A stretch of DNA of 64,000 bases, from contig NZ_UIDD01000010.1 of the NCBI RefSeq assembly GCF_900497695.1, positions 496,001 to 560,000 of the forward strand, in the 5' to 3' direction. This stretch comes from Pseudomonas wadenswilerensis (GTDB lineage: Bacteria > Pseudomonadota > Gammaproteobacteria > Pseudomonadales > Pseudomonadaceae). Below, one piece after another: positions 42,108 to 50,344 of the stretch. Numbering within the stretch: the first letter of the stretch is position 1; each line of letters begins with the position of its first letter. A model generated the notes under the pieces. It made no database searches. It saw nothing but the letters and a program-made list of their open reading frames with translations, and had not been told where the DNA came from. A program made the position numbers and the translations under genes.

Positions 42108-44159
42108 ATGTCCGCAGACGCCACCGCTCCCCGTGCCCCGATTGCCCGCAAGGCCGAAGGTGCCGATCCCTATGCCTGGCTGCAGCAGCGCGATACCCCT
42201 GAGGTGCTGGCTTACCTGACCGCCGAGAACGCTTATCAGGAGGCACAGCTGGCCGATCAGGCGCCGCTGCGCGAACAACTGTTCGAAGAGATCAAGGCGC
42301 GCATCCTCGAAACCGACCTGTCGCTGCCCTCGCCCTGGGGCCCGTACCTGTACTACACGCGCACCACGGCCGGTGACGAATACGCCCGCCATTACCGCTG
42401 CCCGCGCCCGGCCGATGATTCCAACACGGTTGATGAAAGCCGCGAAGAGCTGCTGCTCGACCCTAATGAGTTGGCCAAGGGTGGCTTTTTGTCGCTGGGC
42501 GCATTCAGCATCAGCCCCGACCACCAGCGCCTGGCCTACAGCCTGGACACCACGGGCGACGAGATCTACACCCTGTACGTCAAGGAGCTGGCCGACGGCG
42601 CCATCGAGCAGCTGCCGTTCGAGGACTGCGACGGCAGCATGACCTGGGCCAACGACAACCAGACGCTGTTCTTCGCCGAACTGGACGACACCCACCGTCC
42701 GCATAAACTGCTGCGCCACCGCCTGGGCAGCGGCGTGGTCGACGCGGTCCATGAAGAAACCGATGGCCGCTTCTTCCTGCACTGCTATCGCGCCAGCTCC
42801 GAGCGCCAGCTGATCCTGCTGCTCAACAGCAAGACCACCAGCGAAGCCTGGGTGCTCGATGCCGAACACCCCGAGCAGGCCTTTACCTGCCTGGCGCCCC
42901 GGGTCGAGGGTCACGAGTACTACCCTGACCACGGCCAGCTCGAAGGCCAGTGGCGCTGGTTTATCCGCAGCAACCAGGACGGCATCAACTTCGCCCTGTA
43001 CCAGGCTGTTGCCGACGTAGTGCCCACCCGCGAGCAATGGCAACTGTTGGTGGCCCATCGCGACACGGTGATGCTCGAGGGCCTGACCCTCAACGCCAGC
43101 GCCCTGAGCCTGAGCCTGCGCGAAGGCGGCCTGCCGATCATCGAGGTGCACCCGCAGGGCTTGCCGGCCTACCGCGTGGAGCTGCCGGATGCCGCCTACA
43201 GCCTGTACGTGCAAGACAGCCTGGAGTTCGTCAGCCCGCGTATCCGCCTGCGTTACCAGTCGCTCAACCGCCCGCCCCAGGTGCGCCAGCTGGAGCTGGC
43301 CAACGGCGCCCAGCAGGTGCTCAAGGAAACCCCGGTGCTCGGCCCGTTCGACCCGGATGCCTACGTCAGCCAGCGCCTGTGGGCCACCGCCGCCGATGGC
43401 ACCCAGGTGCCGATCAGCCTGGTGCAGCGCCGCACCGACGTTGGCAAGCCGGTGCCGCTGTACCTGTACGGTTACGGCGCCTACGGCGAAAGCCTCGACC
43501 CGTGGTTTTCCCACGCCCGCCTGAGCCTGCTCGAACGCGGCGTGGCCTTTGCCATCGCCCACGTGCGTGGCGGCGGCGAGCTGGGTGAAGCCTGGTACCG
43601 CGCCGGCAAGCAGGAGCACAAGCACAACACCTTCGGCGACTTCATCGCCTGTGCCGAGCACCTGATCGCCCAGGGCGTGACCCGCGCCGAGCAACTGGCG
43701 ATCAGCGGCGGCAGTGCCGGTGGCCTGCTGATCGGCGCGGTACTCAACCAGCGCCCCGAGCTGTTCAAGGCAGCGATTGCCGAAGTGCCGTTCGTCGACG
43801 TGCTCAACACCATGCTCGACCCCGAACTACCGCTGACCGTCACCGAGTACGACGAATGGGGCAACCCTGAAGAACCCGAAGTGTACGAGCGGATCAAGGC
43901 CTACGCGCCGTATGAAAACGTCCGTGCCCAGGCCTACCCTGCCCTGCTGGTGATTGCCGGTTACAACGACAGCCGCGTGCAGTATTGGGAAGCGGCGAAG
44001 TGGGTGGCACGCTTGCGGGTGACCAAGAGCGACGACAACCCGCTGCTGCTCAAGACCGAAATGGGCGCCGGCCACGGCGGCATGAGCGGGCGTTACCAGG
44101 GGCTGCGCGATTTGGCGCTGGAGTACGCGTTCGTATTTAACGTGCTGGGCGTGGTGTAA
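42108..44159 (+). CDS. ptrB: S9 family oligopeptidase (oligopeptidase B type)
   Basis: A 683-residue cytosolic serine peptidase that cuts short peptides, preferentially after Lys/Arg if it is a true OpdB. N-terminal seven-bladed propeller (YAWLQQRDTPEVLAYLTAEN; YYTRTTAGDEYARHYR; LAYSLDTTGDEIYTLYV) and C-terminal alpha/beta-hydrolase: ALAHVRGGGELG-like segment FAIAHVRGGGELGEAWYRAG, nucleophile Ser in SGGSAGG (about 536), Asp in YNDSRV (about 621) and His in GAGHGG (about 655). The chosen ATG follows AGAGA; upstream codons are poorly supported. Confidence 0.9.
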   Translation: MSADATAPRAPIARKAEGADPYAWLQQRDTPEVLAYLTAENAYQEAQLADQAPLREQLFEEIKARILETDLSLPSPWGPYLYYTRTTAGDEYARHYRCPRPADDSNTVDESREELLLDPNELAKGGFLSLGAFSISPDHQRLAYSLDTTGDEIYTLYVKELADGAIEQLPFEDCDGSMTWANDNQTLFFAELDDTHRPHKLLRHRLGSGVVDAVHEETDGRFFLHCYRASSERQLILLLNSKTTSEAWVLDAEHPEQAFTCLAPRVEGHEYYPDHGQLEGQWRWFIRSNQDGINFALYQAVADVVPTREQWQLLVAHRDTVMLEGLTLNASALSLSLREGGLPIIEVHPQGLPAYRVELPDAAYSLYVQDSLEFVSPRIRLRYQSLNRPPQVRQLELANGAQQVLKETPVLGPFDPDAYVSQRLWATAADGTQVPISLVQRRTDVGKPVPLYLYGYGAYGESLDPWFSHARLSLLERGVAFAIAHVRGGGELGEAWYRAGKQEHKHNTFGDFIACAEHLIAQGVTRAEQLAISGGSAGGLLIGAVLNQRPELFKAAIAEVPFVDVLNTMLDPELPLTVTEYDEWGNPEEPEVYERIKAYAPYENVRAQAYPALLVIAGYNDSRVQYWEAAKWVARLRVTKSDDNPLLLKTEMGAGHGGMSGRYQGLRDLALEYAFVFNVLGVV

Positions 44160-44188
44160 ATCGGAAAATTTGTTGTCTGATCCACCAA

Positions 44189-44256
44189 ATCGCCGGCAAC
44201 GCCGGCTTCCACAAATCCTGTGGGAGCTGGCCTTGCCAGCGATGGGCTGCGCAGCA
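44189..44256. repeat. REP doublet (REPIN)
   Basis: ATCGCCGGCAACGCCGGCTT and inverted CTGTGGGAGCTGGCCTTGCC with GGGCTGCGCAGCAGCCC palindrome, between ptrB and the cNMP-binding gene. Confidence 0.85.
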
Positions 44257-44296
44257 GCCCCAGAACAGACACCATAAATCTAAAAGAACGACGCCA

Positions 44297-44770
44297 ATGC
44301 CTGAACCCACCCACCTCAACAACGAAATCCGCGACATGCTCATGGATTGCGGCCTGTTCGACCCGTTGCTGCCTGGCGACTTCCAGGCCGCCGCCGGTTA
44401 TTTCAGCATCAGCAGCATGAGCGAAGGCACGGAAATCTTTCGCGAAGGCGACGCCGGCACCTTCATGTGCATCATCCACCACGGCGTGGTTTCGGTGCGC
44501 AAGACCGATGCCGAGCAGCGCCAGGTCGAAATCGCCACCCTGCGCAAGGGCCGCGCCTTCGGTGAAATGGCCGTGCTCGACGGTGAACGGCGCTCGGCCA
44601 GCTGCATTGCCGCCAGCGACTGCCAGTTGCTCAACCTGGGCAAGGACTCGCTGGAAAAGATGCTCAACGACGCCCCGAAGATCGCCGCCAAGATCATCCG
44701 CGCCCTGGCCGTGGCCCTGTCCCGGCGCCTGCGCATGCAGGACGGTCAGCGCCTGGCACAGCAGGTCTAG
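44297..44770 (+). CDS. cyclic nucleotide-binding domain protein
   Basis: A 157-residue protein made of one cNMP-binding jelly roll. The phosphate-binding cassette is visible as GRAFGEMAVLDGERRSASC, with Glu in FGE and Arg in RRSA as in Crp/PKA-type pockets. There is no helix-turn-helix or enzymatic domain attached, so it is a stand-alone sensor or adaptor, not a Crp-type activator. C-terminal helix (IAAKIIRALAVALSRRLRMQ) may mediate partner binding. Its stop overlaps that of the convergent proline-rich gene. Confidence 0.88.
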   Translation: MPEPTHLNNEIRDMLMDCGLFDPLLPGDFQAAAGYFSISSMSEGTEIFREGDAGTFMCIIHHGVVSVRKTDAEQRQVEIATLRKGRAFGEMAVLDGERRSASCIAASDCQLLNLGKDSLEKMLNDAPKIAAKIIRALAVALSRRLRMQDGQRLAQQV

Positions 44771-45039
44771 TTGCCCTTGCCCTTGCTGTTGTCCGGGTTC
44801 AGACCGGGCAGTGGCTGGTCCTTGGGCGGATTGGGCACCGGCATCGGCGGTAGCAAGGGTGCCCCCGGCCGGCTGTCACCCGCCCGGGGAATAGTGCTCG
44901 GCGTCACCTGCGGATACGGCGTTGGCGTCGCCGTGCCCGGCGCACCCGGCACCGGCGTGATCAGCCGAGGCTGTACGTCGGCAGCCACGGCAGGTTGCAG
45001 GCTGGCACAGATCAGTACGGCAATGATCGAGTAACGCAT
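44767..45039 (-). CDS. small secreted proline-rich protein
   Basis: A 90-residue protein with a signal peptide (MRYSIIAVLICASLQPAVAA) and a mature part of about 70 residues that is nearly a quarter proline, with low-complexity PTPYPQVTPSTIP and PLLPPMPVPNPPKDQPLPG, ending SKGKGN. It is probably disordered in the periplasm. Function unknown. AAGGAGCC is located upstream of the ATG. It ends tail-to-tail with the cNMP gene, sharing the CTAG. Confidence 0.7.
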   Translation of the reverse strand: MRYSIIAVLICASLQPAVAADVQPRLITPVPGAPGTATPTPYPQVTPSTIPRAGDSRPGAPLLPPMPVPNPPKDQPLPGLNPDNSKGKGN

Positions 45040-45165
45040 GCACAGGCTCCTTGAGGGTCCTGCCTACAGGCTACTCCCACGGCGCACGGTTTGCCTGTCC
45101 GAATTGCCCGCCATCGGGCTAAACTTCAAGGCATAACCGTAACAAGCCCGAGAAAAGGTAATCCC

Positions 45166-45537
45166 ATGAGTTCGTCATCCTCTGCCGCCGCCACCGCACG
45201 GCTAGACCGCATCCTCGCCGACGCCAAGCGCGACAAGGAAATGGGCTACCGTGACAAGGCCCTGCGCATGTACCCGCACGTGTGTGGCCGCTGCGCCCGC
45301 GAGTTCGCCGGCAAGCGCCTGAGCGAGCTGACCGTGCACCACCGTGACCACAACCACGACAACAACCCCCAGGACGGCTCCAACTGGGAACTGCTGTGCC
45401 TGTACTGTCACGACAACGAGCACTCGCGCTATACCGACCAGCAGTACTTCAGCGAAGGCTCGACCAGCAGCCCGAGCATCGCCAAGGCCACCCACAATCC
45501 GTTCGCGGCCCTGGCAGGCATGCTGAAGAAGGACTGA
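45166..45537 (+). CDS. YajD-like HNH nuclease family protein
   Basis: A 123-residue HNH-fold protein. Zinc knuckles CGRC and CLYC bracket the HNH core VHHRDHNHDNNPQDGSNWEL; final His in CHDNEH. YajD proteins are small, widespread HNH proteins; the nuclease activity is predicted, the biological target unknown. AAAAGGT precedes the chosen ATG by eight bases; an in-frame extension upstream is unlikely. Single gene between two unrelated units. Confidence 0.88.
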   Translation: MSSSSSAAATARLDRILADAKRDKEMGYRDKALRMYPHVCGRCAREFAGKRLSELTVHHRDHNHDNNPQDGSNWELLCLYCHDNEHSRYTDQQYFSEGSTSSPSIAKATHNPFAALAGMLKKD

Positions 45538-45599
45538 AGCCGCCCACAGTTGCCGGCAAGCCCGTATAATCGCGTCTTTTTTGCGAAGGGCCCCGGCAC

Positions 45600-46070
45600 G
45601 TGGCGAACAAACGGTACAGCTGCATTGGTCTGTTCAACCCCAAGTCAGCAGAGAACGTCGGTTCGGTGATGCGCGCTGCGGGTTGCTACGGCGTCAACTC
45701 GGTGTTCTACACCGGCAAGCGCTATGAGCGCGCCCGCGACTTCGTCACCGACACCAAGCGTGTGCACTACGACATCCCGCTGATCGGCATCGACGACCTG
45801 CAGAAGATCATCCCCCTGGGCTGCACGCCGGTGGCGGTGGAACTGGTCGACGGCGCCCGGCCACTGCCCGAATACACCCACCCGGACCGCGCAATCTACA
45901 TCTTCGGCCCTGAAGACGGCTCCCTCGACCCGAGCGTGCGCGCCTGGTGCGAAGAGACCATCTACATCCCGACCAACGGCTGCATGAACCTTGCCGCCAC
46001 CGTCAACGTGGTGCTCTACGACCGCCTGGCCAAAGGCCTGAACACCCGCTCCGGGCCGAAATTCAAGTAA
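45600..46070 (+). CDS. TrmH/SpoU family RNA methyltransferase
   Basis: A 156-residue SPOUT methyltransferase. Motif 1 GLFNPKSAENVGSVMRAAGC with the conserved Asn/Arg, motif 2 IYIFGPEDGSL and motif 3 IPTNGCMNLAATVNVVLYDR form the trefoil knot that binds S-adenosylmethionine. Size is like TrmL (2'-O-methylation of tRNA wobble base), but the RNA target cannot be read from sequence. The start is GTG with AAGGG upstream; a TATAAT box lies 30 bp upstream at 45565. Confidence 0.9.
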   Translation: MANKRYSCIGLFNPKSAENVGSVMRAAGCYGVNSVFYTGKRYERARDFVTDTKRVHYDIPLIGIDDLQKIIPLGCTPVAVELVDGARPLPEYTHPDRAIYIFGPEDGSLDPSVRAWCEETIYIPTNGCMNLAATVNVVLYDRLAKGLNTRSGPKFK

Positions 46071-46136
46071 GTCGAATGAACAGGCCGGCTTGCCCGGCGG
46101 TCTGCTGTAGACCATCGTCCCTACTGGAGAATGACC

Positions 46137-46502
46137 ATGTCCGAGAAACAGAGGCTTATCCCGGCCAATTCAGCGCATATGGCCAGCGAACATAACGTCC
46201 ACGGCTGGGAGCGCGCAGGTTCCGTCGCCACCGGGGTGATCATGGTCGGCAAGGGCCTGCGCCGCGGCGGCGTGTTTGGTTTGATTCAGGTGGCCATCGG
46301 CGGAGTTGCCCTGGCCCGTGGCATCACCGGCCACAGCTCGGTGAAAAGCCTGATCGAGCGCGGCCGTAGCGATCTCGATAACATCCGCGCCAAAATCGAA
46401 CGCAGCGGCGCCGAGCTGCAAGCACTCAAGGCCAACGCCGAAGCCGCCACCCGCGGTACCACGGTGACCGGCAACGATGCCCTGAAAGACCCCAAGCCTT
46501 AA
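46137..46502 (+). CDS. DUF2892-like small membrane protein
   Basis: A 121-residue protein. The N-terminal half (NVHGWERAGSVATGVIMVGKGLRRGGVFGLIQVAIGGVALARGITG) is the two-helix YgaP-type transmembrane hairpin of DUF2892; the C-terminal half is a helical, charged coiled-coil-like tail (GRSDLDNIRAKIERSGAELQ). Function unknown. GGAG is eight bases before the second ATG (MSEKQRL), so that start is preferred over one two codons earlier. It meets the next gene tail-to-tail. Confidence 0.78.
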   Translation: MSEKQRLIPANSAHMASEHNVHGWERAGSVATGVIMVGKGLRRGGVFGLIQVAIGGVALARGITGHSSVKSLIERGRSDLDNIRAKIERSGAELQALKANAEAATRGTTVTGNDALKDPKP

Positions 46503-47719
46503 CGCAGCAGCTTGCTCTGCAGCACCTCGGAAGATCTACCCAGCACGCTTTCGCTGAGCTGGATGAACTCCTCGGTGCTGACGCTGTTCAGGCGCATCAT
46601 CGCCCGGGTGACATCATCCAGCGAGCGCTGGTTATGGGTGTGCAGGCGGATTTCCTGGTCCAGCGCCCGCAACAGCAGCACGCCACGGGCGATCACCGCG
46701 CTGTCGACCTGCTCGCCGCGCAAACTGCTGACCTTCTTGCCACTGCGCTCAAGGCTCGCCTGCTGGGCCTGATAGCGCTCCTCGGTCATGCCTCCGGCGC
46801 GGCGCAGCAGTTCGCTGGCGTAATACTCGGCCAGGCTTTCACCGATCCAGTCGCTGTCCTGGCGGTCGTTGATCTGCGCGAACACATGCACCAGTTCGCG
46901 CAGCACCGGGCTTGAGCCGTTCTCGGCGACCAGCGGGCGACTGCTGTGCAGGTATATGGAGTTGTGCCCGGCCCGGACGCCACGCCACAGCTCGTCCCGG
47001 GCGCCAACCAGCAGCAGCTTGGGCGGGTTGCGCGGGAACACCGCCTGCAACTGCGGCCAGACGAAGGTCAGCAAGGTCAGGTTGTCCAGGCGCCGCATGG
47101 CCTGCCCTTGCGGCGCGGCAACGCTGACTTCGGTTTCGCCCAGGCGCGCGCGGCGGGTGCCGATGGTTCCGGCGAGCATCCAGCCGGTCGGGCGGTCGAA
47201 CAGGCGCGAGACGTTGTCGATGCGAAAGCGGTTCTTGCCAATGCGCGGCCACGGGGTCTCGACACTTTTCCAGCCCTTGGGCAGCTCGAAGCTCAGGCGC
47301 GCCACCAGTTCGGTGCCGTCGTGCTGGTCCAGGCGGGCCGGGGGCACCAGATCGTCACCACGAAACAGCGCCCAGTCCGGGGTCATGCGGGTTTCATAGG
47401 CGCCGCCCTTGAGCCGCTGGCTCAGGCGCACCTTATAGGTCAGCTGGCTCTTGCCTGGCGCCGGTTGCCAATGGCCGCGCTGATCATCGCCCTGCACCTG
47501 CCATTGGCCATCGGCCTGAAAATCGCTGTAGGCGCCGTCCTTGCCCAGGTCGAAGTCCAGGCTGCGCACTGTCGCCCCATCGGCCAGGGTAAGGCGCACC
47601 TCGGCCTGCTCGCTTTGCGGCAGCAAGCGCACGTGGTAATCCAGATCGACTTTTTTCGCCCAGGCCGGCGAACTGGCCAGCAGGCCCAACACCAGCCACC
47701 AATGGCAATGCACACGCAT
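46499..47719 (-). CDS. secreted M61-like peptidase fold with degenerate active site
   Basis: A 406-residue exported protein: signal peptide MRVHCHWWLVLGLLASSPAWA, then a beta-rich N-terminal domain (VDLDYHVRLLPQSEQAEVRL) and a C-terminal helical domain like M61 glycyl aminopeptidases. The zinc region reads SPVLRELVHVFAQI followed by WIGESLAEYYASEL: the spacing of HExxH...E is kept but the first His is Arg, so zinc binding and activity are doubtful. AAGGAG precedes the ATG. It is downstream of the YcgN gene on the same strand. Confidence 0.75.
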   Translation of the reverse strand: MRVHCHWWLVLGLLASSPAWAKKVDLDYHVRLLPQSEQAEVRLTLADGATVRSLDFDLGKDGAYSDFQADGQWQVQGDDQRGHWQPAPGKSQLTYKVRLSQRLKGGAYETRMTPDWALFRGDDLVPPARLDQHDGTELVARLSFELPKGWKSVETPWPRIGKNRFRIDNVSRLFDRPTGWMLAGTIGTRRARLGETEVSVAAPQGQAMRRLDNLTLLTFVWPQLQAVFPRNPPKLLLVGARDELWRGVRAGHNSIYLHSSRPLVAENGSSPVLRELVHVFAQINDRQDSDWIGESLAEYYASELLRRAGGMTEERYQAQQASLERSGKKVSSLRGEQVDSAVIARGVLLLRALDQEIRLHTHNQRSLDDVTRAMMRLNSVSTEEFIQLSESVLGRSSEVLQSKLLR

Positions 47720-47769
47720 ACAGAAACTCCTTGTTCCCCCAAACGCGATACCCGACAAGCCTGGGCGGC

Positions 47770-48219
47770 TCAACCGGCGCGGAAAATCAGATAGTCTTCC
47801 CAGTCGTCTTCATCGACGCTGTCTTCGCTGAGCATGCGCCCGGATTGTGAAATCCGCTGCTTGTGCACCTGTTCGCGGTCACCGCAAACCAGGTGGTGCC
47901 AGTCGGGCAGGTCCTTGCCCTCGCTGACCAGGCGGTAACCGCAGGTGGTCGGCAGCCATTTGAACTGGTCGGCCTTGCCTGGGGTCAGCTGAATGCAGTC
48001 CGGTACGATCTGCATCCGCTGCGGATAATCGCTGCACTGGCAGGTCTTGAGGTCCAGCAACTTGCAGGCGATTCGCGTGTAATAGACGCTGTTGTCGTCT
48101 TCATCTTCAAGCTTTTGCAGGCAGCACAGGCCACAGCCGTCACACAGCGACTCCCACTCCTGCGGGTCGAGTTGCTCGAGGGTTTTACGCATCCAGAATG
48201 GATTGGCGTTGGCAGTCAT
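47770..48219 (-). CDS. YcgN/UPF0260 cysteine-cluster protein
   Basis: A 149-residue cytosolic protein of the YcgN (UPF0260, CxxCxxCC) family. The clustered cysteines CDGCGLCC (about 27-34), CKLLDLKTCQC and later Cys in VPDC and TTCGY suggest an iron-sulphur or zinc centre. The start MTANANPFWMRKTLEQLD is preferred for its fit and its AGGA site; the longer frame begins a few codons earlier. Function is not established. It lies 50 bp upstream of the M61-like gene. Confidence 0.88.
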   Translation of the reverse strand: MTANANPFWMRKTLEQLDPQEWESLCDGCGLCCLQKLEDEDDNSVYYTRIACKLLDLKTCQCSDYPQRMQIVPDCIQLTPGKADQFKWLPTTCGYRLVSEGKDLPDWHHLVCGDREQVHKQRISQSGRMLSEDSVDEDDWEDYLIFRAG

Positions 48220-48367
48220 GTAACGGGTGTCCTGTTTCAATTCGTGCGCGGCGGCGCGGCGGCGCCAGTCTAGGGCCTGTCACCGGCCATTGCCAGACCG
48301 CTTGTCAGCGCTGATGCGACACAGTAGTTTGACCAGCGGTCACCACCCCAACTCTCAGGAACTCAAG

Positions 48368-48961
48368 ATGAGTGCAAATCCTCGCGTTGCCGATCACGCC
48401 ATCAACGAACAGTTCATCCAGCGCTGGTCACCGCGCGCCTTCACCGGCGAGCCGATCGACCAGGCCACCCTGCTGAGCTTCCTTGAGGCTGCCCGCTGGG
48501 CACCTTCGGCCTACAACTCGCAGCCTTGGCGCTTTCTCTATGCCCGCCGCGACACGCCGAACTGGGAACGCTTCCTCGGTTTGCTCAACGAGTTCAACCG
48601 CAGCTGGGCCCAGCATGCGTCGGCGCTGGTGATCATCATTTCCAAGACCAGCTTCACTGCACCGGGTGCAAGTGAAGAAACTCCGGCCCTGTGGCACACC
48701 TTCGACACCGGCTCGGCCTGGGGCCACCTGGCGTTGCAGGCGAGCCTGAGCGGCTGGCACACCCACGGCATGGCCGGTTTCGATCAGGAACTGACCCGCA
48801 AGGAGCTGAAGATTCCCGAAGGCTACGCCCTGCACGCGGCAGTGGCGATCGGCAAGCTGGGCGACAAGTCGACCCTTGCTGAAGGCCTGCAGGCGCGGGA
48901 AGTACCGAGCCCGCGTCGGCCGTTGAGCGAGTTGGCGGCTGAGGGTGATTTCAGCCTTTGA
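48368..48961 (+). CDS. nitroreductase family oxidoreductase
   Basis: A 197-residue FMN-binding nitroreductase-fold protein: RWSPRAFTGEPIDQATLLSF with RxSxRxF FMN-phosphate motif, ARWAPSAYNSQPWRFLYARR (SxxNxQPW) and the later DTGSAWGHLALQASLSGWHTHG. Such enzymes reduce nitroaromatics, quinones or flavins with NAD(P)H; natural substrate unknown. CAGGA precedes the ATG. It is divergent from YcgN and followed by a REP. Confidence 0.9.
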   Translation: MSANPRVADHAINEQFIQRWSPRAFTGEPIDQATLLSFLEAARWAPSAYNSQPWRFLYARRDTPNWERFLGLLNEFNRSWAQHASALVIIISKTSFTAPGASEETPALWHTFDTGSAWGHLALQASLSGWHTHGMAGFDQELTRKELKIPEGYALHAAVAIGKLGDKSTLAEGLQAREVPSPRRPLSELAAEGDFSL

Positions 48962-48967
48962 TTTTTC

Positions 48968-49049
48968 GGGCTGTCTTGCAGCCCATCGCTGGCAAGGCCA
49001 GCTCCCACAGGGTCAACGGTGCCTTCAAACCTGTGGGGGCCGGCGTTAC
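48968..49049. repeat. REP element pair, second copy truncated
   Basis: ATCGCTGGCAAGGCCAGCTC with the GGGCTGTCTTGCAGCCC palindrome (48968-49010) and a shortened inverted copy CTGTGGGGGCCGGCGTTAC (49031-49049), after the nitroreductase gene. Confidence 0.75.
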
Positions 49050-49051
49050 TG

Positions 49052-49990
49052 TTAGTAGCCGCGCTGAAAGTCCACTTCCCCACGCAACCCTTCACCCGCC
49101 TGATACGCCCGCAGATTCTCGACAAACAAGCGCACCATCGCCGTCGGCGAGGTCGGTGCCGAGCTGTGCCCGGTCAGCAGCAAGCCCCAGGCAGTCCAGA
49201 ACGGATGACGTTGCGGCAGCGGCTCCTGCCGACAGACATCGATCACCGCACCTGCCAGATGGCCTTTCTTCAAAGCCTCGACCAGGTCGCCATCGACCAC
49301 CGCCACGCCGCGCCCGGCATTGATGAACAAGGCCTCGGGGTTGAAGCGCTGGAACAGCGCGGCGTCATACAGGTCATGGGTCGCCGGGGTGTCGGGCAGC
49401 AGGTTGATCACATAATCGACCTGGCCGACCAAACGCCCCAGGTCCTCAAGACCGGCCACTTCGATAAACGGCGCCTGCTCGCGCGGCTGGCTGGCGATAC
49501 CGTACAGCTGCACGCCAAACGGCAGCAGAAACTCCGCCACCCGTTGACCGATATCGCCGGTCCCGACGATCAGCACCCGCCGCCCTTCCAGGCTGCGCCC
49601 CGGACGCTCATCCCACTTGCGCTCGACCTGGCTGACCAGGCGCGCCAGCACCTCGCGCTCGTGGCCGAGCATGTAGGTGAGCACGTACTCGGCCATGACC
49701 TGGCCAAAGATGCCCACCGCCCGGGTCAGGCGGTAGTCACGCTGCAGGCCGTCAGCCAGCAGCGGCGTAATCCCGGCCCAGGTCGATTGCAGCCACTGCG
49801 GCTGATGGCCCTGGCGCAACAAGGTTGCCAACAGGTCCGGCTGGCCCAGCCACACCGGGCTGTCAGCGGCCAGCCGTGCCAATTCGGCCGAGTCACCACT
49901 GTTCAGGACTTCCAGGTCCGGTGCCGCCTCGCGCAACAGGCGAGCGTAGAGGGCATGATCCTGTTCAGCGATCAAAACACGCATGTTCAT
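49052..49990 (-). CDS. D-2-hydroxyacid dehydrogenase
   Basis: A 312-residue NAD(P)-dependent 2-hydroxyacid dehydrogenase of the GhrA/SerA superfamily. Cofactor motif GRRVLIVGTGDIGQRVAEFL, the Arg of the substrate site in FINAGRGVAVVDGDLVEAL, Asp/Glu relay in DVCRQEPLPQRHPFW and catalytic His in TGHSSAPT. It interconverts a 2-oxoacid and its D-hydroxy acid (glyoxylate/hydroxypyruvate are common substrates). Two Met codons, MNMRVLIAEQ, are possible starts; the first has AAGG at good distance. Confidence 0.9.
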   Translation of the reverse strand: MNMRVLIAEQDHALYARLLREAAPDLEVLNSGDSAELARLAADSPVWLGQPDLLATLLRQGHQPQWLQSTWAGITPLLADGLQRDYRLTRAVGIFGQVMAEYVLTYMLGHEREVLARLVSQVERKWDERPGRSLEGRRVLIVGTGDIGQRVAEFLLPFGVQLYGIASQPREQAPFIEVAGLEDLGRLVGQVDYVINLLPDTPATHDLYDAALFQRFNPEALFINAGRGVAVVDGDLVEALKKGHLAGAVIDVCRQEPLPQRHPFWTAWGLLLTGHSSAPTSPTAMVRLFVENLRAYQAGEGLRGEVDFQRGY

Positions 49991-50050
49991 AACAACCTTG
50001 GATAACGGCAAAGGCCGCCAGCGGAGGGCGGCACTACAGCGAAAGGGCGG

Positions 50051-50344
50051 TCAGACCGGGTCGTTGCGACGCAGCAGCTCTTCGGGCAAGTGCTCGATGT
50101 ACTCGTCCTCGGCCGGTGGCATCTGCAGGTGATAGCCCTGCTGTTCGAGGTTTTCCAGGACCTTGGCGATATCCTCGCGGGCCAGCTGGCGCTCCGGGGT
50201 CAGCACCAGGTCGAAGGCATGCACCGGTTTGCCGAAGAACGGCAGCAGGCCTTCGGGCACGCGCTCCAGGCCGTCGGCCTTGAGCACGTACAGGTACATT
50301 TCGTTCTTGCGCGGGCTCTTGTAGATCGAGCAGATACGTTTCAT
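50051..50344 (-). CDS. YcgL domain protein
   Basis: A 97-residue protein of the YcgL family, starting MKRICSIYKSPRKNEMYLYV and containing DIAKVLENLEQQGYHLQMPP. YcgL is a small conserved gammaproteobacterial fold; biochemical function unknown. In many Pseudomonas it is next to rnd, as here, where its ATG overlaps the rnd stop codon by 4 bp (ATGA), so both are translated from one mRNA. Confidence 0.92.
   Translation of the reverse strand: MKRICSIYKSPRKNEMYLYVLKADGLERVPEGLLPFFGKPVHAFDLVLTPERQLAREDIAKVLENLEQQGYHLQMPPAEDEYIEHLPEELLRRNDPV

Noticed and set aside
42039..43694. 551-codon ORF antisense to the S9 peptidase
   Set aside because: Low-complexity Val/Gly/Ala/Gln composition typical of antisense shadows; the + strand gene carries the full catalytic triad.
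45565..45570. Perfect TATAAT box upstream of the TrmH-family gene
   Set aside because: No -35 hexamer at 16-18 bp could be found, so not listed as a promoter; it is mentioned under the gene.
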